Source: Rhodoferax sp.
GTDB taxonomy: Bacteria; Pseudomonadota; Gammaproteobacteria; Burkholderiales; Burkholderiaceae_C
DNA length: 8,172 bases
Direction of reading: 5' to 3'
Assembly (NCBI GenBank): GCA_020048255.1
Contig: JAIFMR010000077.1
Span: 1-8,172, forward strand
The notes under the pieces are model-generated. The model was given only the letters and a program-made list of their open reading frames with translations. It was not told the origin of the DNA and ran no database searches. Of the stretch, positions 1 through 7,033 are shown one piece after another. The position numbers and the translations under genes are program-made. Positions within the stretch are counted from its first letter, which is position 1, and the number at the start of each line of letters is the position of its first letter.

Positions 1-2
1 TG

Positions 3-905
3 CGCCCGCCTGTGACCACCACGGCACAAGCCTTGGCCTACCGTGAGCGTATCCGCGCCGCCGTGCCGGAAGGCCTGGCGTTTGAGCCCCTGATGACGCT
101 GTACCTGACAGACAACCTGCCGGCTGATGAGGTTCTGCGTGCGCGTGATGCCGGCGTGGTGGCGGTCAAGCTCTACCCGGCGGGCGCCACCACCAACAGC
201 GATGCGGGCGTGACAGACATGCGCAAAACCTACCAGACGCTGGAAGCCATGCAGTGCGCTGGCCTGCTGCTGCTGGTGCACGGGGAGGTCACCTCGCCGG
301 ATATTGACCTGTTTGACCGCGAAGCCGTGTTCATTGACACCCAATTGATACCGCTGCGCCGTGACTTTCCCGAGCTGAAAATCGTCTTTGAGCACATCAC
401 CACGCGCGAGGCGGCGCAGTATGTGCAAGAGTCGGACCGGTTTACCGCAGCCACCTTGACGGCGCACCACTTGCTGTTCAACCGCAATGCCATTTTTACC
501 GGAGGCATTCGGCCGCACTATTACTGCCTGCCCGTGCTCAAACGCGAGACCCATCGCCAAGCCTTGCTGGCGGCGGCCACCAGCGGTAGCCCCAAGTTTT
601 TTCTGGGCACCGACAGTGCGCCACACCCGGTGCATCTGAAGGAACACGCCAGCGGTTGCGCCGGCTGCTACACCGCGCATGCCGCCATGGAACTCTATGC
701 CCAGGCCTTTGATTCAGTGGGCGCGCTGGACAAGTTGGAAGCCTTTGCCAGCTTCAATGGGGCAGACTTTTATGGCCTGCCGCGCAACACCGGTACCCTG
801 ACCTTGAAGCGTGAAAGCTGGACACCCCCGGCCAGTTTTGCTTTTGGCCAGGCCGAACTCAAGCCCCTGTGCGCTGGTGAGGCCTTGCCGTGGCGTGTGG
901 TTTGA
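3..905 (+). CDS. pyrC: Dihydroorotase PyrC, 5'-truncated by the window edge
   Basis: This is the zinc enzyme that cyclises N-carbamoyl-aspartate to dihydroorotate in cytoplasmic de novo pyrimidine synthesis. The open frame enters the window at base 3 (residues RPPVTTTAQALAYRERI), which matches the region about 45-50 residues into E. coli-type PyrC. The GTG at 12 is therefore an internal codon, and the N-terminal HxH metal ligands lie outside. Visible family landmarks are the VKLYPAGATTNS segment with the lysine that is carbamylated in the family (codon 168-170), the metal-ligand histidines in LLVHGEV (279-281) and FEHITT (393-395), and the catalytic aspartate in LGTDSAPH (612-614). The CxGC-like SGCAGCY segment and the NGADFYGLP near the C-terminus are also typical of the roughly 345-residue class II enzymes. 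The frame is intact to TGA. It is followed after 3 bases by the NYN gene, suggesting co-transcription. Confidence 0.95.
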   Translation, partial: RPPVTTTAQALAYRERIRAAVPEGLAFEPLMTLYLTDNLPADEVLRARDAGVVAVKLYPAGATTNSDAGVTDMRKTYQTLEAMQCAGLLLLVHGEVTSPDIDLFDREAVFIDTQLIPLRRDFPELKIVFEHITTREAAQYVQESDRFTAATLTAHHLLFNRNAIFTGGIRPHYYCLPVLKRETHRQALLAAATSGSPKFFLGTDSAPHPVHLKEHASGCAGCYTAHAAMELYAQAFDSVGALDKLEAFASFNGADFYGLPRNTGTLTLKRESWTPPASFAFGQAELKPLCAGEALPWRVV

Positions 906-908
906 ACA

Positions 909-1820
909 ATGAAGACTGAGACACCGCGCAAGATGGCGCTTCTGATCGATGCAGACAACTTGTCGCCCAACGATGTTGAGGCTGTTTTTGACTACTTGGA
1001 TAAAAGTGGCTATCTGTTGCCGGTCCGGCGCGCTTATGGTGGTTACGAAAAACTCTCTGGTATGAAGGCTGTGCTGCGCCAGCGATCGGTCCGGGCGCTG
1101 GTGAACCAGGGCAAGGGCACCACCGATGTCTCGCTGGTGGTGGATGCCATGGATTTGCTGCATGGCGCACAGTTGCCATCCACCGTTGCCATTGTGTCAA
1201 GCGATGCCGATTTCGCTCCGCTGGCGTTGCGCCTGCGTGAGGCCGACATTTGTGTGCTGTGTTTTGCCAATCGCCTCAACGCGACACCGAATGCACTGGC
1301 TATTGCCTATGACGCGGTCGTTTTTGTGGATGACTTGGTGAAGTCCACTTCAGAAGATGCAGCCGACGAGGTCAAGCCGGTACGCAAGCGGCCCGTTCGC
1401 TCGGCAGCTGCTTCAGCGGTGAGAGAGACGGCGCCGGTGCCAGCCATTCCAATGGATGCGGACGCACAGGTGGCTCAGGCGGCGATCAGCAAAAAAGTTC
1501 CTCGTAAAACCAAAGCAAGCACCCAAGCTGAGGCAGAAGTGCCCGATCTGTTCAGCGCCCAGGAGAATGTGGCGCCGAGCTTGGATACTGCCGTGGCGCT
1601 CCCGTCGGAGGTCGAGGCCATCTTGGAGGTGGTTCCGGCTTTGAAGACGGGTCAGCCGCAAGCCTTGGCCATGGTGGCCAAGGCGCTGCTGGTTGCCAAA
1701 CTGCGTGGCAAGAACATGACGGCCACCAAGTTGCTCAAAAAGTTTCCGAGTCACTTTGCATTGTTGCCAGTGGAGAAGCCCAGGTCGGTAATCTACGCCG
1801 TGCCGCATGACTTGACATGA
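909..1820 (+). CDS. NYN (PIN-like) domain protein with C-terminal OST-HTH/LOTUS-like region
   Basis: The protein has 303 residues. Residues 8-143 form a NYN domain, the PIN-like fold of the LabA/DUF88 group, many of whose members are metal-dependent RNases. Seen directly are LLIDADN (D14, D16), KGTTDVSLVVDAMDLL (D73, D79) and SSDADFAPLALRLRE (D99, D101), the spaced acidic residues expected to bind metal. Residues 145-232 are a low-complexity Ala/Glu/Lys/Pro linker. Residues 234-298 (MTATKLLKKFPSHFALLP and flanks) resemble the OST-HTH/LOTUS-like domain that follows NYN in many bacterial proteins and is thought to bind RNA. The ATG lies 3 bases after the pyrC stop with no good Shine-Dalgarno sequence, so it is probably translated by coupling. 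The stop overlaps the next ATG (ATGA). An RNA-processing role is inferred from the family; the substrate is unknown. Confidence 0.85.
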   Translation: MKTETPRKMALLIDADNLSPNDVEAVFDYLDKSGYLLPVRRAYGGYEKLSGMKAVLRQRSVRALVNQGKGTTDVSLVVDAMDLLHGAQLPSTVAIVSSDADFAPLALRLREADICVLCFANRLNATPNALAIAYDAVVFVDDLVKSTSEDAADEVKPVRKRPVRSAAASAVRETAPVPAIPMDADAQVAQAAISKKVPRKTKASTQAEAEVPDLFSAQENVAPSLDTAVALPSEVEAILEVVPALKTGQPQALAMVAKALLVAKLRGKNMTATKLLKKFPSHFALLPVEKPRSVIYAVPHDLT

Positions 1821-2570
1821 GCCTGTCGGCCAGTCCAACGGCGGGGCAGGTTGATCAGCCCGCTGGTGCTTCGAACCTGAAGGCAATTGACTGGCACGCC
1901 GCTTGGCTCAGCCCATGGCGCACACTGGGTGAGGCTGCTGCCCAACACATTTTGGCCGGCGTGTCACAACCTGAGGCGCTCAACGCCGTGACACAGGCAC
2001 ATTTTCTTGAGCGCATTCCCATTCGTTTTGTGCCACAGGCAGATTTACCACCCGGCATGGCTTACGAGCAATATATATTTGATAGCGGCTTGTGCGAACC
2101 ACTTGCATGTGGCGCAAATCGCCCAGACCGGTATTGCCCCGGTGCGTGGTCCGGCGCGTGATGCCTTGACGCTGTTTGACGAAAACGCCGCCTTGCTGCG
2201 TGCGCCCGATGCCTTGTGGGACGCCTTGGTCGCCAAAGACTGGGCGGGCGTGTTTGGTCCTTTGCGTGGGCTGTGGGATGAGTCGTGCCTGGTGCTGTTT
2301 GGCCACGCTTTGCTTGAAAAATTGGTTTATCCAAGAAAATCGATCACAGCCCACGTCTACCGTGCGTACCCAGCTACAGACTCCATAGCAGATATGGATG
2401 CCTGGCTGGCCGCTGATTTAAGCGCAGACAAGCTCGCGGCCAAACCCTTTGCCCATCTGCCGGTGTTGGGCGTGCCAGGGTGGTGGGCGGGCAATGCGGC
2501 GCCCGGCTTCTACGATGACCCCTCCGTGTTCAGGGCTGCGCGCTGTCTGCCCCTTGCCCCGCATAAATAG
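1817..2570 (+). pseudogene. DUF3025 family protein gene, disrupted by a frame-changing internal deletion
   Basis: The gene starts at the ATG overlapping the NYN stop codon. Its first 93 codons (to TGC 2093-2095) give a normal DUF3025 N-terminal half ending AYEQYIFDSGLC. From AAC at 2097 the family sequence resumes in another frame (NHLHVAQIAQTG, GPARDALTLFDENAALL, LFGHALLEKLV, ITAHVYR, LPVLGVPGWW, FYDDPSVFR) and runs to TAG 2568-2570. From memory, the family has a roughly 25-residue PTRDNLHDFFN...FP.TK..LN block between these parts; it is absent here. The frame offset needs a loss congruent to 2 mod 3, and 74 bases fits. If read straight through, the first frame ends at TGA 2159-2161 as a 114-residue product. 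The family has no established function. The ORF from 2007 is the orphaned second half and its apparent start is not meaningful. An assembly error is possible but a gap of this size makes it less likely. Confidence 0.8.
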
Positions 2571-2602
2571 GCAGTTGTTGTGGGGAATTGCGCCCTGACT
2601 GG

Positions 2603-2633
2603 CTTGAATTGTGGCGCTTGGCCACTACCATTC
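2603..2633 (+). promoter_or_regulatory. Possible sigma-32 (heat-shock) type promoter for htpX
   Basis: CTTGAA at 2603-2608 matches the sigma-32 -35 core. About 17 bases on, TACCATTC (2626-2633) partly matches the CCCCATNT -10 element. The implied transcript start near 2640 leaves a leader of about 37 bases before the htpX ATG. E. coli htpX is known to belong to the heat-shock and Cpx responses, which makes the match plausible. The -10 match is only partial, so this is a candidate only. Confidence 0.35.
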
Positions 2634-2665
2634 GCCCTGTGTCGCAGCCAAGCTGTATGTTTTTA

Positions 2666-2672
2666 AAGAGGA
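2666..2672 (+). promoter_or_regulatory. Ribosome binding site deciding the htpX start
   Basis: AAGAGGA lies 4 bases before the ATG at 2677. The open frame continues upstream to an alternative GTG at 2611, but the extra 22 residues (GHYHSPCVAA...) do not look like HtpX and have no ribosome binding site. The ATG at 2677 gives MKRILLFVL, the family N-terminus. Confidence 0.8.
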
Positions 2673-2676
2673 AATC

Positions 2677-3552
2677 ATGAAACGGATTCTTTTGTTTGTA
2701 CTCACCAATGTGATGGTGGTGGCGGTGCTAGGTGTGGTGGCGAGCCTGCTGGGCGTCAATCGGTACCTGACCGCCAATGGGCTTGACCTGGGCGCGCTGC
2801 TGGGCTTTGCGCTGGTGATGGGGTTTGGCGGTGCCATTATTTCCCTGTTGATCAGCAAACCCATGGCCAAGTGGACTTCGGGGGTGCGTGTCATCAACCA
2901 GCCCTCCAATTCCGACGAGGCCTGGATTGTGGAAACCGTGCGCAAGTTGTCTGAACGCGCCGGCATTGGCATGCCTGAAGTGGGTATTTTTGAAGGCGCA
3001 CCCAACGCGTTTGCCACAGGTGCGTTCAAGAACTCGGCCCTGGTGGCCGTGTCGACCGGTTTGCTGCAAGGTATGACGCATGAAGAAATTGAGGCGGTCA
3101 TTGCCCACGAGGTGGCCCACATTGCCAATGGCGACATGGTGACCATGACGTTGATCCAGGGCGTGATGAATACCTTTGTGGTGTTTTTAAGCCGGGTGAT
3201 TGGATATGCGGTGGACAGTTTCTTGCGCAAGGGCGACAGTGAAAACACCGGTCCCGGCATGGGCTACATGATCACCACCATTGTGCTGGACATCGTGCTG
3301 GGTTTTGCCGCTGCCATCGTGGTGGCCTGGTTCAGCCGGCACCGTGAGTTCCGCGCTGATGGGGGTGCTGCTCAACTCATGGGACGCAAGCAGCCCATGA
3401 TCAACGCTTTGGCACGGCTGGGCGGCATGCATCCGGGTGAACTGCCCAAGAGCGTGGCGGCATTTGGTATTGCTGGTGGTATTGGGGCGCTGTTTTCGAC
3501 TCACCCGCCCCTGGAAGACCGCATCGCCGCCCTGCAAAACTCTCAGGCCTGA
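2677..3552 (+). CDS. htpX: HtpX membrane zinc metalloprotease
   Basis: The protein is 291 residues, close to the 293 of E. coli HtpX, a peptidase M48 inner-membrane protease that works alongside FtsH to degrade misfolded membrane proteins with its active site facing the cytoplasm. Seen directly are the zinc-binding HEVAH (H144, E145, H148) followed by IANGD, and the third ligand region SRHREFRAD with E224. Hydrophobic segments lie at about residues 4-26, 38-60, 158-180 and 197-219. The C-terminal FSTHPPLEDRIAAL is a strong family signature. The start is set by AAGAGGA just upstream. It stands alone: it is separated from the broken DUF3025 gene by 106 bases holding a possible heat-shock promoter, and its stop is 10 bases from the stop of the convergent DUF3334 gene. 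I see no intrinsic terminator in that gap. Confidence 0.96.
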   Translation: MKRILLFVLTNVMVVAVLGVVASLLGVNRYLTANGLDLGALLGFALVMGFGGAIISLLISKPMAKWTSGVRVINQPSNSDEAWIVETVRKLSERAGIGMPEVGIFEGAPNAFATGAFKNSALVAVSTGLLQGMTHEEIEAVIAHEVAHIANGDMVTMTLIQGVMNTFVVFLSRVIGYAVDSFLRKGDSENTGPGMGYMITTIVLDIVLGFAAAIVVAWFSRHREFRADGGAAQLMGRKQPMINALARLGGMHPGELPKSVAAFGIAGGIGALFSTHPPLEDRIAALQNSQA

Positions 3553-3562
3553 TCGGTCGCCC

Positions 3563-4255
3563 TCACAAGCCCAAGGACTTCAACAGACTGTCGTGGTCTT
3601 CGGGCTCGGGTGAGGGCATGGGCGCAGGTGCCACCTGGGCGTGGGCTTGGGCAATCAGTGCATCCGGGTCGGGCACTTCGTTGGCTTCAAAGTCATAGAG
3701 TTTGATGAACTCAGTCCTATCAATCGCCAGCTCCAAGTAAAAAATATTGTTTTTACCGGTGTAAAACGTCACCCGGCGCACCTCGGGCTTGTCCAGATGC
3801 GTGTCCACACTCAGCACCAACTGCTTGTTGAGCACCAGCATTTTGGGCTGGTTCTGGGTGATGTGGGTTTGCAGCTCGCGGCGCACTTTGCCGGTGAAGT
3901 CCCCGACGATCTGGTTCATCAGTTCGCCCATGATGTTGGCGACTTCATCCGAGGTGTGTGAACCGGCCAGCTCGCTCTTGGGCATGCCCATGTTGATCAT
4001 GTAGCTCTCATAGAGCTCCATGGCGGTCTGTGCCGAAAAATTGATCACTACCAGACCTGAAAAGCCGCCATCAAACAGCACAAAGCACCCAATGTCGGGT
4101 TTCAGGCAGGTTTTGGTGATGCGCTGCACCATGCCTGAGTAGTGCACATTGCACTGCGTGGCCACGTTCAACACGCGCGTCACCGAATTACACAAGCTGG
4201 TGAGCAGGTCTTCGGTGCCATACACCACGGGGTTGTCTTGCCCTTTCTTGGCCAT
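3563..4255 (-). CDS. DUF3334 family protein with a CheC/CheX-like phosphatase motif
   Basis: The protein is 230 residues and matches the DUF3334 pattern as I recall it: VYGTEDLLTSLCNSVTRVL near the N-terminus, then LKPDIGCFVLFDGGFSGLVV, HTSDEVANIMGELMNQIVGD, THITQNQPKML and IFYLELAIDRTEFIKLYDFE. Residues 107-137 read N-x3-E-x2-N-x22-P (N107, E111, N114, P137). This is the CheC/CheX/FliY CheY-P phosphatase consensus (D/S-x3-E-x2-N-x22-P) except that Asn replaces Asp/Ser at the first place. A phospho-receiver phosphatase role is therefore inferred, not known. There is no signal peptide or membrane segment, so it is likely cytoplasmic. Residues 203-218 are an Ala/Pro-rich linker leading to the short tail HDSLLKSLGL. 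The ATG has AAAGAGA about 8 bases upstream. No chemotaxis or two-component gene is adjacent. It converges with htpX and diverges from the SDR gene across 139 bases in which I see no convincing promoter. Confidence 0.85.
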   Translation of the reverse strand: MAKKGQDNPVVYGTEDLLTSLCNSVTRVLNVATQCNVHYSGMVQRITKTCLKPDIGCFVLFDGGFSGLVVINFSAQTAMELYESYMINMGMPKSELAGSHTSDEVANIMGELMNQIVGDFTGKVRRELQTHITQNQPKMLVLNKQLVLSVDTHLDKPEVRRVTFYTGKNNIFYLELAIDRTEFIKLYDFEANEVPDPDALIAQAHAQVAPAPMPSPEPEDHDSLLKSLGL

Positions 4256-4394
4256 GTCAGGTCTCTTTCATGTAAAAGAAGCAATGTACCGCAGAGTTGG
4301 CCTGCTCAAGCGTTTGCGGGGCAAAGTTCAAATATCATTTGCCACCGCCTTGGTCAGTGCCGCTGGTTACTGGGGTGTCTCTGAACAGAAAGAA

Positions 4395-5150
4395 ATGACG
4401 ATGGAAAAAGTTGCTTTGGTCACGGGTGCGGGTTCTGGCATTGGCAAAGCGTGCGCGCTGGCCTTGCTCAAGGAAGATTGGCAGGTTGTTTTTGTCGGGC
4501 GGCGCGCTGAAGTGTTGCAGGCCGCCATTGCAGCAGCAGGCCCGAACAGTGCCAATGGTGTGGCCATTGTGGCCGACCTCTCACGGGAGGAAGACGTCAA
4601 AGCCTTGTTCGAGCAGATTCGTGCGCGTTACGGCCGACTGGACTTGCTGTTCAACAACGCGGGGGTGTTTTTGCCGTTTGCCTTGCCTGGCGATATTTCG
4701 GGTGATGACTGGCGCCGGGTGGTTGACATCAATCTCAATGGGGCGTTTTATGCCTTGTCAGCGGCCTTCAAACTGATGCAAGAGCAGCAGCCCCAAGGCG
4801 GGCGCATCATCAACAACGGCTCCATCTCGGCCCATGTGCCTCGCCCTGGCTCCATGGCCTACGCTGCCACCAAACATGCGGTCAGCGGGCTGACACGCGC
4901 AGCAGCACTTGACGGTCGCGCCTTTAACATTGCGGTGGGTCAGATCGACATTGGCAACGTCACCTCCGATATGACCGCCGTCATGACCCAAGGCGTGCCG
5001 CAGGCCGACGGCAGCATCAAGCCCGAGCCGTGTATGGACATCTCAGCGGTGGTGGAGACCTTCATGACCATGGTCCGCTTGCCTCTGTCGGCCAATATTC
5101 TGTTCACCACGGTGATGGCATCGACCATGCCCTATGTCGGTCGTGGTTAA
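4395..5150 (+). CDS. SDR-family NAD(P)-dependent oxidoreductase
   Basis: This is a classical short-chain dehydrogenase/reductase of 251 residues. Seen directly are the Rossmann motif TGAGSGIG (residues 10-17), NNAG (87-90), and the catalytic set N114 (INLNG), S143 (NNGSIS), Y156 and K160 (YAATK). Arginines after the second strand (VGRR, 34-37) suggest a preference for NADP(H), an inference. The substrate cannot be told from the sequence. The open frame extends upstream to 4149, but that part overlaps the divergent DUF3334 gene and encodes nothing SDR-like. ATG 4395 (MTMEKVALVTG) and ATG 4401 (MEKVALVTG) are both possible: the purine-rich AGAAAG at 4387-4392 sits better for 4401 (8 bases), while neither has a strong Shine-Dalgarno sequence. 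The gene stands alone on its strand, converging with the COG2509 gene 33 bases downstream. Confidence 0.9.
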   Translation: MTMEKVALVTGAGSGIGKACALALLKEDWQVVFVGRRAEVLQAAIAAAGPNSANGVAIVADLSREEDVKALFEQIRARYGRLDLLFNNAGVFLPFALPGDISGDDWRRVVDINLNGAFYALSAAFKLMQEQQPQGGRIINNGSISAHVPRPGSMAYAATKHAVSGLTRAAALDGRAFNIAVGQIDIGNVTSDMTAVMTQGVPQADGSIKPEPCMDISAVVETFMTMVRLPLSANILFTTVMASTMPYVGRG

Positions 5151-5157
5151 GCGATGC

Positions 5158-5186
5158 GGGCTGACTGGTGCAGCCCCCAGCAGTCA
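5158..5186. terminator. Possible bidirectional hairpin between convergent genes
   Basis: The short convergent gap can fold in two mutually exclusive ways: GGGCTG (5158-5163) with CAGCCC (5171-5176) around a 7-base loop, or TGACTG (5162-5167) with CAGTCA (5181-5186), the latter including the stop codon of the minus-strand gene. Neither has a T tract on either strand, so this may be a weak or factor-assisted terminator, or simply chance. Confidence 0.3.
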
Positions 5187-6986
5187 TCCGGGTTGGTACG
5201 CCTGGGCCAGTGCCTCAGCCAGTTTGATGCCGTCCACCCCGGCTGACAAAATGCCACCCGCGTAGCCTGCGCCTTCGCCACCGGGGTACAGCCCGGCGGT
5301 GTTAATGCTCTGAAAATTGTCGCCACGCGGCATGCGCAAGGGGGAAGAGGTGCGAGTCTCCACACCGGTCAGCACCGCATCCGGCATGTCAAAACCTTTG
5401 ATTTTTTTGCCAAACGCCGGCAAGGCCTCGCGCAGGGCAGCAATGGCGTAGCCTGGCAGGCTGCTGTGCAGGTCACCGAGCTTGACACCGGGCTGGTACG
5501 AGGGCAGCACCGTGCCCAAGCTGTTGGAAGCCTGCCCCTGAATGAACTCGCCCACCAGTTGCCCGGGCGCTTGGTAGTTGCTGCCGCCCAAAACAAAGGC
5601 CTGGGCTTCGAGCTGGCGTTGCAAATTGATGCCCGCCAGTGGATGCACGGCCTGCGCCTGATTTGCTCTCAGCTCCATAGCTTCCTGCGCATATCTGGCG
5701 CCGGCTACAGGGCCAAAAGCCTCTATGAATGCCGGTGCGTCCTGCGGATAGTCGGTGGGCTCAATACCCACCACCAAACCGGCATTGGCGTTGCGCTCGT
5801 TGCGCGAATACTGGCTCATGCCATTGGTCACCACCCGGCCCACTTCCGAGGTGGCGGCCACCACCGTACCGCCAGGGCACATGCAAAAACTGTAGACGGC
5901 TCGGCCATTGCTGGCGTGGTGCACCAGTTTGTAGTCGGCCGCACCCAGGCTGGGATGGCCGGCATGACGGCCCCAGCGTGCGCGGTCAATCACGCTTTGC
6001 GGGTGCTCAATGCGAAACCCCACCGAAAACGCTTTGGCCTCGACCGCCACGCCGCGCTCGTGCAGCATGGCAAAGGTGTCGCGGGCGCTGTGCCCCAGGG
6101 CCATCACCACCTGGTTGGCACGCAACTCATACGTTTGACCATCGGCCTGGTTCTGCACCGTCAGGCCACGCAGTTGCCGACCGCCACCGGTGTCATCGAC
6201 CAGAATGTCTGTCACGCGTTGCTCAAAGCGAATCTCGCCACCCAGCGCCACGATCTGCTCGCGCAGGTTCTCGACCACGCGAACCAGCTTGAAGGTGCCA
6301 ATGTGCGGGTGCGCCTCCACCAGAATTTCGGGCGGTGCGCCGGCTTTGACAAACTCCTGCATGACCTTGCGCCCCAGATGGCGCGGGTCCTTGATCTGGC
6401 TCCACAGCTTGCCATCAGAAAACGTGCCCGCGCCGCCTTCGCCAAACTGCACATTGCTCTCGGGGTTGAGCACGTGTTTGCGCCACAGCCCCCAGGTATC
6501 TTTGGTGCGCTCGCGCACCGCTTTGCCACGCTCCAGCACAATCGGTTTGAAGCCCATTTGTGCCAGAACCAATGCCGCAAAAATGCCGCAAGGCCCAAAC
6601 CCCACCACCACTGGGCGCAAGGGCAGGGAGGCCGGGGCTTGCGCGACCAGGCGGTAAGCCATGTCAGGCGTGGGCTGGATGTGCGGGTTGGCAGCATGCA
6701 GCTGCAAGATCTGGAGTTCGCGCTCGGGCTGGGTCAGTGCCACATCCACGATGTAGACCGCCCGCAGCTCGGCTTGGCGGGCGTCAAAACTGCGTTTGAA
6801 GACCTGCAACTCACTCAGTTCGGCTTCGGTCACGCCCAGCGTCTGGGCCGCCAGTCGGCGCAGTGCGGCCAGTGGGTGCGGGGTGGGGGAACGGTCCTGC
6901 TCGGTTTCTTCGGGGGCATCGGCAGCGCGCCGCGTGACCACAGGCAAGGCAGAAAGAGGGAGTTTGAGCTCTGAAAGTCGGATCAT
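5184..6986 (-). CDS. COG2509-type FAD-dependent protein (NAD(P)/FAD oxidoreductase, function unknown)
   Basis: With the ATG at 6986 the protein has 600 residues and begins MIRLSELKLPL, the usual start of this family. A TTG at 6998 would add four residues and has no ribosome binding site. The N-terminal region (1-120) is the family-specific domain. Residues 127-152 are the FAD-binding dinucleotide fold (VVVGFGPCGIFAALVLAQMG ending in LERG). They are followed by QFGEGGAGTFSDGKLWSQIKD (from 180), VMALGHSARDTF (294-305) and a C-terminal flavin-contact motif YPGGEGAGYAGGILSAG (567-583). Substrate and physiological role are not established for this family. Residues of about 416-447, between TDYP and HPLAGINLQRQLE, look like an insertion relative to the form I remember, and part of it is encoded by a repeat-like sequence. 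The gene lies 47 bases downstream of cysK on the same strand, so co-transcription is likely. Confidence 0.88.
   Translation of the reverse strand: MIRLSELKLPLSALPVVTRRAADAPEETEQDRSPTPHPLAALRRLAAQTLGVTEAELSELQVFKRSFDARQAELRAVYIVDVALTQPERELQILQLHAANPHIQPTPDMAYRLVAQAPASLPLRPVVVGFGPCGIFAALVLAQMGFKPIVLERGKAVRERTKDTWGLWRKHVLNPESNVQFGEGGAGTFSDGKLWSQIKDPRHLGRKVMQEFVKAGAPPEILVEAHPHIGTFKLVRVVENLREQIVALGGEIRFEQRVTDILVDDTGGGRQLRGLTVQNQADGQTYELRANQVVMALGHSARDTFAMLHERGVAVEAKAFSVGFRIEHPQSVIDRARWGRHAGHPSLGAADYKLVHHASNGRAVYSFCMCPGGTVVAATSEVGRVVTNGMSQYSRNERNANAGLVVGIEPTDYPQDAPAFIEAFGPVAGARYAQEAMELRANQAQAVHPLAGINLQRQLEAQAFVLGGSNYQAPGQLVGEFIQGQASNSLGTVLPSYQPGVKLGDLHSSLPGYAIAALREALPAFGKKIKGFDMPDAVLTGVETRTSSPLRMPRGDNFQSINTAGLYPGGEGAGYAGGILSAGVDGIKLAEALAQAYQPG
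5665..5718. repeat. Repeat-like segment inside the COG2509 coding sequence
   Basis: GCTCTCAGCTCCATAGC (5665-5681) is followed by TTCCTGCGCATATC and then GGCTACAGGGCCAAAA (5703-5718). This layout resembles a short dispersed repeat I remember as common in Comamonadaceae genomes (roughly GCTAT-spacer-ATAGCTGCTTGCGC-spacer-GCGCTAGAGGCCAAA). It is in frame and encodes about residues 424-441. The match is from memory and imperfect; chance is possible. Confidence 0.4.
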
Positions 6987-7002
6987 GGCAGGGTGCAAGG
7001 AG

Positions 7003-7019
7003 GCTTGTATTTATCAAGC
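7003..7019. other. Small hairpin in the cysK-COG2509 gap
   Basis: GCTTG (7003-7007) and CAAGC (7015-7019) form a 5-bp stem with a 7-base A/T loop in the 47-base spacer between the two minus-strand genes. There is no T tract following on the minus strand, so it is not a convincing terminator. It may be incidental or may affect the message between the genes. Confidence 0.3.
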
Positions 7020-7033
7020 AGAAGCGCCCGATT

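Noticed and set aside
12..14. GTG at 12 as the pyrC start
   Set aside because: The frame is open to the window edge, the preceding residues RPP fit the family, and the N-terminal metal ligands would be missing.
2072..2095. TTTGATAGCGGCTTGTGC near the DUF3025 junction as a repeat remnant causing the break
   Set aside because: It looks somewhat like the Comamonadaceae repeat start, but these bases encode YIFDSGLC, which fits the DUF3025 family at this spot, so they are more simply original gene sequence.
3553..3562. Terminator between htpX and DUF3334
   Set aside because: The gap is 10 bases, and I find no stem with a T tract in or around it.
4149..4394. Upstream extension of the SDR frame to 4149
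   Set aside because: It overlaps the 5' end of the divergent DUF3334 gene and encodes no SDR-like sequence; the Rossmann motif starts right after the ATGs at 4395/4401.
5466..6974. A 502-codon open frame on the + strand
   Set aside because: It lies wholly antisense to the COG2509 gene, whose protein shows clear family motifs. The antisense product (rich in His, Ala, Gln and Arg) has no recognisable domain, and long antisense frames are common in high-G+C DNA.
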